The notes beneath the pieces are model-generated. The model searched no databases, had not been told where the DNA came from, and saw only the letters and a program-made list of their open reading frames with translations. Below, one piece after another: positions 8,761 to 16,530 of a stretch of 34,137 bases of DNA (position 1 is the stretch's first letter; each line of letters starts with the position of its first letter). Source of the DNA: Gemmiger formicilis. GTDB lineage: Bacteria > Bacillota > Clostridia > Oscillospirales > Ruminococcaceae. The DNA lies in contig NZ_FUYF01000021.1 in NCBI RefSeq assembly GCF_900167555.1, positions 1 to 34,137 on the forward strand, given 5' to 3'. The translations under genes were made by a program, and so were the position numbers.

Positions 8761-9073
8761 GGGCGTCCTCCTTACTTCTTGAAAACAGCGCATCGTCTGC
8801 AAACGCCATGCTCACGCTCGTCCAGCGTGTAGGGGCAGTTCGCACATTCCTTCCGTACTGCCTTGTGATAACAGGCAGATATCCCAACTCCTGCAACATA
8901 TCAATCTGGCGGTCGGTGAGGGTAGCTTCAAAGGCAAGGCATTTCCGGGCGTGTTCGTCCAGCTCAATTAGGTCGGAAAGCGGTCTGCCATCGCTCAAAG
9001 GTTCTCCGCTCAAAAGGCGTTTTGCCGTTCTGCGGATGGGATTGTATTCGTTCTTCCAGTCGTATTTTTTCAT
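8735..9073 (-). CDS. Conserved small protein, probably frameshifted at its 3' end
   Basis: This frame encodes 112 residues beginning MKKYDWKNEYNPIRRTAKRL, with a helical, charged middle (LSDLIELDEHARKCLAFEAT). AGGAGG precedes the ATG, which overlaps the relaxase stop. As read, it overlaps the next gene by 26 bp. A -1 shift near 8850 gives instead an ending with two Cys-x2-Cys pairs (ECANCPYTLDEREHGVCRRC) and a TAA at 8772-8774, just before the next gene's ribosome binding site. That is the arrangement expected for an intact operon. The gene may be a frameshift mutant or the base sequence may carry an error. Function unknown. Confidence 0.65.
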   Translation of the reverse strand: MKKYDWKNEYNPIRRTAKRLLSGEPLSDGRPLSDLIELDEHARKCLAFEATLTDRQIDMLQELGYLPVITRQYGRNVRTAPTRWTSVSMAFADDALFSRSKEDAHAVHPSTD

Positions 9074-10578
9074 CGGGATATATCCTCCTTTTTCTGTCGT
9101 GTTTGGGGTCGTGTTTGGGGTCGATTTTGGTGCATTTGTTCCTCTGTGCGTTCGTTAAAACGGGCGGCAGTATCTACGCATGACTTGACCTTCCAAAGGC
9201 GGTGTAAATCGTCTCTGACGGTCTTAAACTCGCCATAGGTGGTGTTGTGCGCCTGTTCCAGCTCGTCATACTCTTCGGTCAGCTTTTTCATATCCACCTT
9301 GCCATCCGGGAACTCTCCGGTCAGCTTGCGTCTGGCGGCGTAGAACTGTTTCAGTTCTGCTTCATGCTCTGCCTTGTACTTGGCTCTGGGCTTCTCAAAC
9401 TTGATTTTCTGCAAGCCGTCATAGACAGGCTTCAAGCTCTGGAAAGCAGCGGAGCTGTCATAGAGCTGCTTAATTGCTTTCATTCGGGCGGTCTGTTCGT
9501 CCAGCGTTTTCTTCAAGCTCTCTGTGGCAGCACTGTGTTCGCTGACACGGTGTTCCAAATCTCCAAGGGAGTAAATGCCGTTTGCCCGGAGATAATTGAA
9601 AGTCTCGTTCATCTCCTTTAGATTGCTGACCTTGCCTTTCTGCGAATAAGCCCCGGCTCTGCGCTGGGTGTAATAGGCGTTCAGCAGAGAAACAAGGTCG
9701 GGTGCCTGCGGCTTGGCAAGCTCCGCTTTTGCTTCGGCAATCCAATCAAACAGGAGAGCGATTTTCTTCTTAATGTCCCGGATAACGGCATTGGTCGCTC
9801 TGATCCAGCGATTGAACTCGCCTTTCTCGGTGCGTATGCCTTTCTTCTCCATTGCCCGGACGGTTGCGCCCTCATGGACGGTGGGAAGAAGCTCCACGCC
9901 CTGACGCTCATAGCTCCGGTGGTCGATACGAACATCAATACCTTTTTCCGCAAACTTGACATTGCATAGCTCCGCCCATGCTTCACGCCAATGTTCCAGC
10001 GTTTCGGGACTGCCCCAGTCGGTAGTGGGAACGGCGTTGAACACAAACTTTCCGTCTGCGTCTCGGATGCGGTTGCCGTCCTCGTCCAGCTCATACACCC
10101 GGCGTTGCTTTAGTCCCCATTTGCCGTTCTGCTCGATGGGGCGGATAGGGCAAAGCACATGAAAATGCGGGTTTGGTATGCCGCCGTCCTCCCGGTCTGG
10201 CTGGTGTACGGCGAAGTCAACCACCATGCCACGGCTCACAAAGTTCTCCAACAAAAATTGCCTTGCAAGAGCGATGTTTTCCTCAAGGGAAAATTCATTC
10301 TGCAAGGCAATGTCAAAGCTGTATGCAAGCTGGGCGTTCTTTCCACGCTCGGCTTTTTCCACGGCGTTCCATAGGGTCTGGCGGTCTGCGTATTCGGGCG
10401 GTGCATGGGACGGCAGGAGAATGTTGGAGCAAATCACGCCGCCCTTTCTGGTGTAGTCGCTGTATTCGCCGTAATACTCGCTATACAATCGCTCCCCGGC
10501 ACGGTAGGCGGCAGAAGCAATAGCGGACTGTCCTGCGCTTCGCTTAGTCTGCGTGACGCTCAGATGAAATAGTGCCAT
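9070..10578 (-). CDS. MobA/MobL-family relaxase of the mobilizable element
   Basis: This 502-aa protein nicks one strand at the element's own transfer origin and stays bound to lead it into a host conjugation channel. The N-terminus MALFHLSVTQTKRSAGQSAI is typical of MobA/MobL (MOBQ). The metal-binding histidines are His125 (FAVHQPD) and His138/His140 (NPHFHVL). The nuclease domain covers about 1-220. A charged, coiled-coil-prone region (about 260-480) follows, and the tail is basic. AAGGAG precedes ATG 10578, and the start overlaps the DUF3847 gene. It lies in the split virD4 of an element with a MOBP relaxase, so two relaxase classes share one locus. Confidence 0.92.
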   Translation of the reverse strand: MALFHLSVTQTKRSAGQSAIASAAYRAGERLYSEYYGEYSDYTRKGGVICSNILLPSHAPPEYADRQTLWNAVEKAERGKNAQLAYSFDIALQNEFSLEENIALARQFLLENFVSRGMVVDFAVHQPDREDGGIPNPHFHVLCPIRPIEQNGKWGLKQRRVYELDEDGNRIRDADGKFVFNAVPTTDWGSPETLEHWREAWAELCNVKFAEKGIDVRIDHRSYERQGVELLPTVHEGATVRAMEKKGIRTEKGEFNRWIRATNAVIRDIKKKIALLFDWIAEAKAELAKPQAPDLVSLLNAYYTQRRAGAYSQKGKVSNLKEMNETFNYLRANGIYSLGDLEHRVSEHSAATESLKKTLDEQTARMKAIKQLYDSSAAFQSLKPVYDGLQKIKFEKPRAKYKAEHEAELKQFYAARRKLTGEFPDGKVDMKKLTEEYDELEQAHNTTYGEFKTVRDDLHRLWKVKSCVDTAARFNERTEEQMHQNRPQTRPQTRQKKEDISR

Positions 10579-10903
10579 CGGCTTTCAACTCCTTTTCTCT
10601 GTTTGCTTGGCTGATGTGGGTAATCGCCATGTGACGGACGGCTCGCTGGACTTCGGACAGAGAAAAGATGTGTTCCATCAGCTCTGTCATTTCGGTGCGT
10701 GTGAGATCTTTGACCTCCGGGGCAAGGCTCTCAATCGTTCCGCCCAGATTGCAAAGGCGGTGGGTGCGTTTCTTTCGCTCGCCCTGTTCCAGAAACTTCT
10801 TTCGGTTCTCCAGACGCTCCAGCTTGTGCTGTTCCTGTGCAAGCTGCGTCTCGGCTCGTTCCTTTTCGGCTCGAAGCTGTTCAAGGGTTTTCGGTTTTGT
10901 CAT
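10544..10903 (-). CDS. DUF3847 protein, relaxase accessory
   Basis: This 119-aa protein consists mostly of a charged coiled coil (LEQLRAEKERAETQLAQEQH onward) followed by a helical region (LTRTEMTELMEHIFSL). It matches DUF3847 proteins encoded directly before MobA/MobL relaxases in these elements. By position it may be a relaxosome accessory protein; that is inference. AGGAGG lies eight bases before ATG 10903. It overlaps the relaxase start by 35 bp, which suggests coupled translation. Confidence 0.78.
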   Translation of the reverse strand: MTKPKTLEQLRAEKERAETQLAQEQHKLERLENRKKFLEQGERKKRTHRLCNLGGTIESLAPEVKDLTRTEMTELMEHIFSLSEVQRAVRHMAITHISQANREKELKADGTISSERHAD

Positions 10904-10935
10904 TGTAATTGACCTCCTTTTTTGATTTTGCGGAT

Positions 10936-10982
10936 AAAAAAAGACCGTCAACTTTTCGCATAGTGCGACCAGTCAACGGTCT
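10936..10982 (-). terminator. Long hairpin before the mobilization operon (terminator, possible oriT part)
   Basis: AGACCGT and ACGGTCT bracket an inner TCGCA-TAG-TGCGA hairpin, followed on the minus strand by seven T residues. It fits a terminator for the lipoprotein gene at 11032. Because it lies just upstream of the DUF3847-relaxase genes, the same structure could be part of the element's oriT. I cannot tell which from sequence alone. Confidence 0.55.
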
Positions 10983-11031
10983 GATTTTCGGTATTCGGTT
11001 TTTGTGTTCAGTTAGACAAACTGGAATTGGG

Positions 11032-11433
11032 TTAGTTAATCGGTGGAGCAGAAGGATTGCTTACCTTGTAGTAGCTCCCACCAATGATAATATATGCTTC
11101 GCTACCTCTATCTTCGTAGGTAAAGGCACTTTCACCTTTCACATAGAATTCATAACTTTCCGAGCCTTCTACTGCTTCTGGCTCATCGCAAGCAGTCAGC
11201 TTCAAATCATAGAACCAGTTAATAACAGGGGTTGTAGATAAATCATTGGAGTCATATTCCTCTGAACCAATTTCAAATGCAGTTTCTTCTCCTTGTGAGT
11301 AGAAAGACACTGTAATCATTGTTGTAGGTTCGGGGAAAGAGTACACTTCTGAAGCACTAACAGCCTTTTGATTGCAACCGACCAAACCTAACACACAAAC
11401 TAATGCTAAGACAAGTGTTATCAACTTCTTCAT
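11032..11433 (-). CDS. Small lipoprotein of unknown function
   Basis: This 133-aa protein has a lipoprotein signal peptide: MKK, a hydrophobic stretch, then the lipobox LVGC near residue 18-21. The mature part is acidic and beta-rich (SYEFYVKGESAFTYEDRG), with no recognised domain. AGGAG precedes ATG 11433. It should be lipid-anchored on the outer face of the cell membrane. It is cargo within the mobilizable element, between the SUKH-like gene and the mobilization genes. Surface or entry exclusion is one possibility, without direct evidence. Confidence 0.75.
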   Translation of the reverse strand: MKKLITLVLALVCVLGLVGCNQKAVSASEVYSFPEPTTMITVSFYSQGEETAFEIGSEEYDSNDLSTTPVINWFYDLKLTACDEPEAVEGSESYEFYVKGESAFTYEDRGSEAYIIIGGSYYKVSNPSAPPIN

Positions 11434-11750
11434 ACAATCACACTCCTTTGTCAAATTCCGATTTGCTTGTTCCATAAAATTCATTTTATTCGCCTTCAAA
11501 CTTGCTGGCGGCGAACAGCATTTTATGCTGTTTGCGGACGGCAAGTCCACAAGGGATAGCCGCTTTAGCGGCGCAAGGGGGTGTAGCCACCTTGACGGAA
11601 CGAAGTGACGCAACATTCTCGGTCAAGCAGTTTTCTTCTGCTGACGGAGAATGAAGCTCCGCAGGACGCACGATACTCCCGATAGGAGAGTATAGAAGTG
11701 CGCCCTTTAGTTCCTAAAGGGATTTTATCAGTTCGCCAAACTTGAAGTTG
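11434..11750. other. Gene-free stretch rich in short hairpins
   Basis: No credible gene lies here. Several inverted repeats are visible: AACAGCA/TGCTGTT near 11514-11531, CCGCTTTAGCGG near 11559, ATACTC/GAGTAT near 11672-11692, and CCCTTTAG-TTC-CTAAAGGG near 11703-11721 followed by ATTTTAT on the plus strand. The last may be a terminator. The others could be structured RNA or remnants of recombination. Confidence 0.5.
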
Positions 11751-12341
11751 TTAGTCGCTATCTTGTTTGCGGTTAAATTCAAAAACGACAGGTTCAAATT
11801 CAACTAAATGCTTATCTTGGGTGTTAGTTCCTTTAGGGTTCTCTATGCCGGTAACTTCATAGTATTCATCACTGTATTGTATTTTACTACCATCAAAATC
11901 TTTTTGAATGGATTTGACATATTCAAACGGATTTTCTATTGGTAACAAACTTAATGCCCGCTGTAGCTGTTGTGCCGCTGTCCTCTGCTCATCGGTCAGT
12001 ATTTTTTCTTCGTTTGCCATGTGTTCTTCAAATTTATTTTTATCCATCCAAACGATTTGCTCCAATGGGTTAGCAGTACCACAAGCCAAGATTAAACGGA
12101 TAAAATCTTCAAAATTTGCCGCTAATGGATATACATTTTGGTCTACACAACTTTCTGGATTGCAGGCAAATACCATTTCTCCATATTCCGGCAAAAAGCA
12201 ATACAGAATACATCCTTCAAATCCGATTGGCTTTGCGTTGACGGGATAGCAAAAATACGGCTCTGCAATATCTCCATATTCTAAACATAAAAGTCCCTTA
12301 TCTATGGGAAGTGCCATATACTTTTCGTAAATCGTTTCCAT
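11751..12341 (-). CDS. SMI1/KNR4 (SUKH)-like protein, tentative
   Basis: This 196-aa acidic, soluble protein starts at ATG 12341 with GGAGG seven bases upstream. A longer frame to 12377 has no binding site. The pattern of short strands, CILYCFLPEYGEMVFACNPES, then VYPLAANFEDFIRLILACGT, resembles SUKH-fold proteins, which often act as immunity proteins to toxins. No toxin is encoded nearby, so an orphan immunity or contact-defence role is inference. It lies between tnpV and the lipoprotein gene, where these elements carry variable cargo. Confidence 0.5.
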   Translation of the reverse strand: METIYEKYMALPIDKGLLCLEYGDIAEPYFCYPVNAKPIGFEGCILYCFLPEYGEMVFACNPESCVDQNVYPLAANFEDFIRLILACGTANPLEQIVWMDKNKFEEHMANEEKILTDEQRTAAQQLQRALSLLPIENPFEYVKSIQKDFDGSKIQYSDEYYEVTGIENPKGTNTQDKHLVEFEPVVFEFNRKQDSD

Positions 12342-12478
12342 TGATGTGCCTCCACAAATTCCAGATTTGTTGCTCACTTTTCGTATTCAAATTATACCAT
12401 AAAACTTGTGAACAGTTCTACCGCAACTTTGGACTATATGAGAAAAGTCCGAACAGTTTTCTGCCCGGACTTCCTCGC

Positions 12479-12823
12479 TCAATCATAAATCAATTCCGCT
12501 TTCACAATCTCCTCTGCCTGTGCCTTGCAAGCGTTCATCTGCCGCACCCATTCCATTTGATTATCGGCTTTCAGTTGCTCGGTCACGCCGTACTGCTTTG
12601 CCAGCTTCGGCACGATCAGCTCCATGCGTTTTCGTGCCGCTTCTTCAATCTCGGCGCAATGTTCAAAGAGCTTGTCGGATAGCACCAGTTCATTGAACAG
12701 TATCGGGCGGTGCATTTCTAAATACGCCTTGCGAAGTCTGCCGTAGTGTCCGATGGGCTTGGTCTTGCGGATAATGATGTTCGGGATAAGATAATCGCCG
12801 TTCCGTGTGTAAGTGATATTCAT
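12479..12823 (-). CDS. tnpV: TnpV-type transposon protein
   Basis: This 114-aa protein has the TnpV pattern: an N-terminal NGDYLIPNI segment, GHYGRLRKAYLEMHRPILFN, and a C-terminal MEWVRQMNACKAQAEEIVKA helix. TnpV is a small protein encoded next to the large serine recombinase in Tn4451-like elements, with no proven function. Its ATG overlaps the recombinase stop (ATGA), and AAAGGAG lies ten bases upstream. Confidence 0.85.
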   Translation of the reverse strand: MNITYTRNGDYLIPNIIIRKTKPIGHYGRLRKAYLEMHRPILFNELVLSDKLFEHCAEIEEAARKRMELIVPKLAKQYGVTEQLKADNQMEWVRQMNACKAQAEEIVKAELIYD

Positions 12824-14706
12824 GCTGTTTGTACTCCTTTCATCGGCTCTCTCTGCGGTAAACTGCTGGCGGGAACGAACACGCCCTTTGCAATATCCTC
12901 CGCACGAATGGCGGCTTTCTTGGCTTCGATTTCTGCCTTTTTTCTCCCCTTGATTTTGTCCTCGTATCGCTTCTGCGCTCCGCTGGCTTTCCGCTTCAAG
13001 TAGTTCTGATGAAGCCTGTCTTTGCGTTCCTCACGCTTGCGGATTTCTTCTAATTCCTCTGGGGTCAGCTCCACTTCTCCAAACGCCGGAGGAACGAATC
13101 GCCCGACAAAATTGAAGTAAATCTCGACCTCCTGTGTGGTCTGTATACTGCCCTTGCGGTCACGCTCATGCACAAGGATTTTCTCGATAAACTCGTTGAG
13201 CATGGCAATGGTCAGCTTGTCGAAGTTCTCATATTTGTCAATCAGAGCGATAAAACGGTCAGCGTCCTTTTCGTGCTTCTCATAGCTCTTGACAGCCTTT
13301 TCCAGAACAGAGATTTCAGCGGTAAGCTCGGACTGTTCCTTTTCGTATTGAGCGTCCAGAGTGGCGTATCTGCTGTCGGACAGCTTGCCTAAAATGTTGT
13401 CCTCATAGATTTTGCAGAGCAGGACTTCCAGCTCGGAAACTCTCTGCTTTGCTGTGGCAAGGCGTGTGCGCTGTTTTCTGACCTCTGCCGTCTGCTGGCT
13501 GGACTGCGCTTCCTGCACCACACGGACAAACTCGGCTCGGTCATGCTTGGCATACTCGGCAATAGCTTTGAGCATTTCGGAAACAAGGGACAGTACCACA
13601 TCTTCATTGATACGGTGCTGTGTCGTGCAGAGCTTTCCAACTGGGACTTTGCTGTATTGGGAACAGGTATATTGAGAAATACGCTTGCCGTTGTTGGTAC
13701 GGTGGACATACATCTTGCCGCCGCAATCGGCACAATAAAGCAAGCCTGTGAGGGGAGCTGCTTCGCCCCAGCCGTCCGGGTAGCGTCTGACATTCCCACG
13801 GATTTTCTGCACAAGGTCAAAGGTCTGCTGGTCAATGATAGCTTCATGGGTATTCTCGAAAATCGTCCATTCGTCCTCCGGGACATAATGGCTTTTCTTG
13901 TCCTTGAAGTGCTTTCGAGTCTTGAAGTTGATGGTGTGTCCCAGATATTCACGCTTTTCAAGAATGTTGCAGATGGTGGAAGAACCCCAGCCGTACACAT
14001 CTTTGAAAGTCTTGTTTTTATTCACACCCTCGCCGTGCTGGGCAAGGTAAGCGGACGGAATGAGGATTTTTTCTTCTTTCAGCTTGCTGGCGATCTGATA
14101 CGGACCGTAGCCCTCAATCGTCATGGCAAAGATGCGCTTGACCACATCAGCGGCTTCGGGGTCAACCAACCATTGGTCTCTGGCTTCGTTCCAGAGATAG
14201 CCGTAAATGACCGTGCCTGTGAGGTGCTTGCCGGACTTGCCTTTTGACTGGAAAGTGGAACGGATTTTACGGCTGGTGTCTCTGGCGTAATACTCGTTCA
14301 TAATGTTGCGGAAAGGGGTAAAATCATCGTCACCTCTGGCACTGTCCACGCCGTCATTGATGGCGATAAGGCGAACGCCACGCTGACGTAGGATTTCCAT
14401 AATCTGACCTACTTTCAGATAGTCACGACCCATGCGGCTCATGTCCTTGATACACAGATACTCCACATTCCCGGCTTCCACTTCTTTCATCATTGCCAAA
14501 AATCCGGGACGGTCAAAGCAGGTGCCGCTAATGCCATCGTCCGTGAAATGGACAATGTTTGTAAAACCCTGCCGTGCGGCGAACTCCTCCAACATAGCTT
14601 TTTGATTGGAAATGGAATTGCTCTCACGCTGTTGGTCATCATCTTTGCCAAAGTCATCACGGCTCAGTCGTTCGTACAGAGCAGTGATTTTCTCGTTTTT
14701 TCTCAT
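12820..14706 (-). CDS. tnpX: Large serine recombinase (TnpX type)
   Basis: This 628-aa protein integrates and excises the mobilizable element. The catalytic serine is Ser15 in ALYERLSRDD. The resolvase domain continues through FTDDGISGTCFDRPGF and YLCIKDMSRMGRDYLKVGQ. The recombinase domain is near 170-300, and a zinc ribbon (LLYCADCGGKM ... YTCSQY) near 320-370 is followed by a long coiled coil (about 400-480) and a basic C-terminus. The length fits large serine recombinases. The start is ATG 14706, with AAAGGAG nine bases before it. The frame is open upstream into the virD4 fragment, so unusually long products could be read. The GG core at both element ends fits this enzyme class. Confidence 0.95.
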   Translation of the reverse strand: MRKNEKITALYERLSRDDFGKDDDQQRESNSISNQKAMLEEFAARQGFTNIVHFTDDGISGTCFDRPGFLAMMKEVEAGNVEYLCIKDMSRMGRDYLKVGQIMEILRQRGVRLIAINDGVDSARGDDDFTPFRNIMNEYYARDTSRKIRSTFQSKGKSGKHLTGTVIYGYLWNEARDQWLVDPEAADVVKRIFAMTIEGYGPYQIASKLKEEKILIPSAYLAQHGEGVNKNKTFKDVYGWGSSTICNILEKREYLGHTINFKTRKHFKDKKSHYVPEDEWTIFENTHEAIIDQQTFDLVQKIRGNVRRYPDGWGEAAPLTGLLYCADCGGKMYVHRTNNGKRISQYTCSQYSKVPVGKLCTTQHRINEDVVLSLVSEMLKAIAEYAKHDRAEFVRVVQEAQSSQQTAEVRKQRTRLATAKQRVSELEVLLCKIYEDNILGKLSDSRYATLDAQYEKEQSELTAEISVLEKAVKSYEKHEKDADRFIALIDKYENFDKLTIAMLNEFIEKILVHERDRKGSIQTTQEVEIYFNFVGRFVPPAFGEVELTPEELEEIRKREERKDRLHQNYLKRKASGAQKRYEDKIKGRKKAEIEAKKAAIRAEDIAKGVFVPASSLPQREPMKGVQTA

Positions 14707-14748
14707 AACTTGCGCTCCTTTCTTCGGTTTTAGGTTGTGTGTTCTAAG

Positions 14749-14778
14749 AGACTTCCCAACCGCTTGATTAAGAAGTCT
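14749..14778. repeat. Inverted repeat at the recombinase end of the mobile element
   Basis: AGACTTC and GAAGTCT are separated by 16 bases, about 18 bases inside the end. With the AAAAAGTC/GACTTTTT repeat at the opposite end it could form the recombinase binding sites. Confidence 0.5.
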
Positions 14779-14783
14779 TTTAG

Positions 14784-14789
14784 AGCATA
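14784..14789 (-). promoter_or_regulatory. -10 half of the circular-joint promoter
   Basis: The minus strand reads TATGCT, seven bases inside the end counting the GG core as outside. In the circle it pairs with TTGACT from the other end at 17-bp spacing, upstream of the recombinase. In the integrated state the hexamer at -35 is TTCAAA within virD4, a poorer match. Confidence 0.65.
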
Positions 14790-14796
14790 CAACACC

Positions 14797-15720
14797 CGCC
14801 GCTTGTTTGAAAATGTGGTACTGCTTACAGGCGATGCTGTCGGGTTCGCGCATTTCCAAGCGCTCGAACAGGATGTCCAGCGGGGATTGGTAGTTGTCAT
14901 CATCCTCGTGGACTTCAGCAGCGGCGATCATTTCCATCACCATCGAGAAGTTTTGTTCTTCGGGCGGGGCCTCGTGCAGCAGGTACAGCATAAGGGCTTG
15001 GAGCAGGGCTGTCTCCGATTTGGTCCAAAATGGATCGCTGCTCTGCGCATGGGGTGGCGTGGTGTTTTGAATCAGATTTTCTATCAGGGTCAGCACTTCG
15101 CGGTCATCATGTACATACACAAACGGGTTGTAACAGAACGATGCAGCGGGATTTATAAGGTCAAAGACAATTACCTCATACCCTTTTTGCTTTAGCAAAT
15201 TGCCGGTCTTACGCAAAATTTCGGACTTTGGGTCAGTAATTACCATTGAGCAGGCACATTCCAGTACATTCGGCACACCATAGGTGCGCGTTTTGCCTGC
15301 ACCGGAGCCGCCGACAATCAGGATATTGGTGTTGTGCTTGTGCTTATAGCCGTCGATTCCGATGTGGAAATGCTGCGTCAGCAACAGGTTCGGTCCTCGC
15401 TTATCCATGTAGAACTTGTTTAACCGGAACACATCGCCCCAAGCCGCCGAGCCATGCTCCGCGCCGGGGCGGGTATTCTTCTGATCGGTCACGGCTACGA
15501 TAACCGCTACCGCATAAACCACCGTAAACACCAGCAAATAGCGCGGGCTGTCTCTGCTCCACGCCAACGCAAACGGCTCTGCCAGTGCGCTGTTCAGCGC
15601 ATCCAACAGAGCCGTTATTTTCATGCCCGGCTGCCAACGGCAAGCCACCGCCAGTGCCGCCCACCATACAACGGGCAGCGGCAGCAGCCAGACCCACCAA
15701 GGATTCTTTCTTCCCGGCGT
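14797..15720 (-). pseudogene. virD4: virD4 coupling protein, 5' part of interrupted gene
   Basis: These 308 codons hold the N-terminal half of the coupling ATPase: two membrane helices (WWVWLLPLPVVWWAALAVAC, then PRYLLVFTVVYAVAVIVAV), Walker A GGSGAGKTRTYGVPN, and the conserved ITDPKSEILRKTG. They break off after KQYHIFKQAA. No ATG, GTG or TTG exists between the preceding stop (15727-15729) and the first helix. The best start by position is ACG 15720, nine bases after GAGGAAAGG; GTG 15648 would delete the first helix and has no site. Downstream the frame runs through the element end straight into the serine recombinase. Joined to 5677-6543 it gives 596 residues. Confidence 0.9.
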
Positions 15721-15726
15721 GGTGGA

Positions 15727-16530
15727 CTACCTTTCCTCACCGCGATAGGGCGGGCGTTTTGTACGCTCGGCATTCCATGCCTGACGTTTTCTCCACAACT
15801 TCGGCAAAACTACGGAAAAGTCCTGCGGCATACGTTCCGCCTTGATTTGCGGCAGATTTGCAAACAAATCGCTTTGCAGCGTTTTCCATGCAACCTTATC
15901 CGGCATATTTTGAGTATAGAATTCGTTGTAGCTGTACGCCAGCCCACTGGTATCTATGTAGTGCTTGACTTCCGTTCGCAGCATTTGTCGTTCCCATTCG
16001 GTTTCCGGCGCACGGTGGGGTGCAAGCTGTTCCTGCATAATTGCCTGATGTAAATCGGCAGACGATTTCAGCAGAGCCGGATACTTTCGGAATAACTTGG
16101 CGGCAATTCCTTCCTTTTCAAAATAGGTGTGCAGCTTCTGCCCCGCGTAGGCATAGCACGCCACATTCCCGCATCCCATCCACTCAGTATCTCGGAACGG
16201 AATGTTGAGCGCCGCAAGGTTATCGGGGTCAATCAGCGTCTGCCGATAAGCATCGTACCCCTGCATAATCAGCCAGTTACGAAAATCGGTAAATCTGTCA
16301 TCCGAACTGCCGTCATTGATGATGCAGGCTGCTGCGACCATTTTGGGAAAGTTGGCTTTATTGCGATAGCTTTGCCATACGCAATCAAAGCCGAGCAGTT
16401 CATCCTGCGGCAATTTGATGAGTTCCGTGTAAAGGAACTGTTTCACGGACGCTTCATCCTGCATATCCGCTTTGGCGCGGACTCGGTCAATGATCGACCA
16501 GAATTTTTCCCATGTCATAACCGGATTCAC
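15727..16530 (-). CDS. DUF4240 protein
   Basis: This 267-aa soluble protein shows the DUF4240 pattern: an opening MTWEKFWSIIDRVRAKAD, then a central AACIINDGSSDDRFTDFRNW and LIMQGYDAYRQTLIDPDNLA. The C-terminal 90 residues are basic and element-specific. The molecular role is not known. Other DUF4240 genes occur near polymorphic-toxin and immunity loci. Here it sits inside the transfer operon between a small protein and virD4, with ATGA overlap to its upstream neighbour. Its stop lies directly before the virD4 start, so it probably contributes to transfer or its control; this is inferred from position. Confidence 0.75.
   Translation of the reverse strand: MNPVMTWEKFWSIIDRVRAKADMQDEASVKQFLYTELIKLPQDELLGFDCVWQSYRNKANFPKMVAAACIINDGSSDDRFTDFRNWLIMQGYDAYRQTLIDPDNLAALNIPFRDTEWMGCGNVACYAYAGQKLHTYFEKEGIAAKLFRKYPALLKSSADLHQAIMQEQLAPHRAPETEWERQMLRTEVKHYIDTSGLAYSYNEFYTQNMPDKVAWKTLQSDLFANLPQIKAERMPQDFSVVLPKLWRKRQAWNAERTKRPPYRGEER

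Larger units (their letters stand above)
6544..14796 (-). mobile_element. Integrative mobilizable element of Tn4451/TnpX type inserted in virD4
   Basis: This 8253-bp insert splits virD4. A GG dinucleotide (CC on the plus strand, at 6542-6543 and 14795-14796) is present at both junctions. Removing the insert with one GG restores CAAGCGGCGGGCAAAACGGC, encoding QAAGKTA as in intact VirD4 proteins. The element encodes a large serine recombinase (TnpX type), TnpV, a SUKH-like protein, a lipoprotein, DUF3847, a MobA/MobL relaxase, a small protein, a primase-helicase and TnpW, all on the minus strand like virD4. Both ends carry inverted repeats containing AGTC/GACT. The relaxase without its own secretion system makes it mobilizable rather than conjugative. 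Confidence 0.92.

Noticed and set aside
11434-11616. An N-terminal extension of the lipoprotein gene
   Set aside because: The sequence before ATG 11433 is hairpin-rich, and the signal peptide with its ribosome binding site starts at 11433.
12820-15648. A single 942-residue VirD4-recombinase fusion protein
   Set aside because: The two parts belong to different genes joined by the insertion; the recombinase has its own ribosome binding site and ATG at 14706. Read-through is reported only as a possibility.
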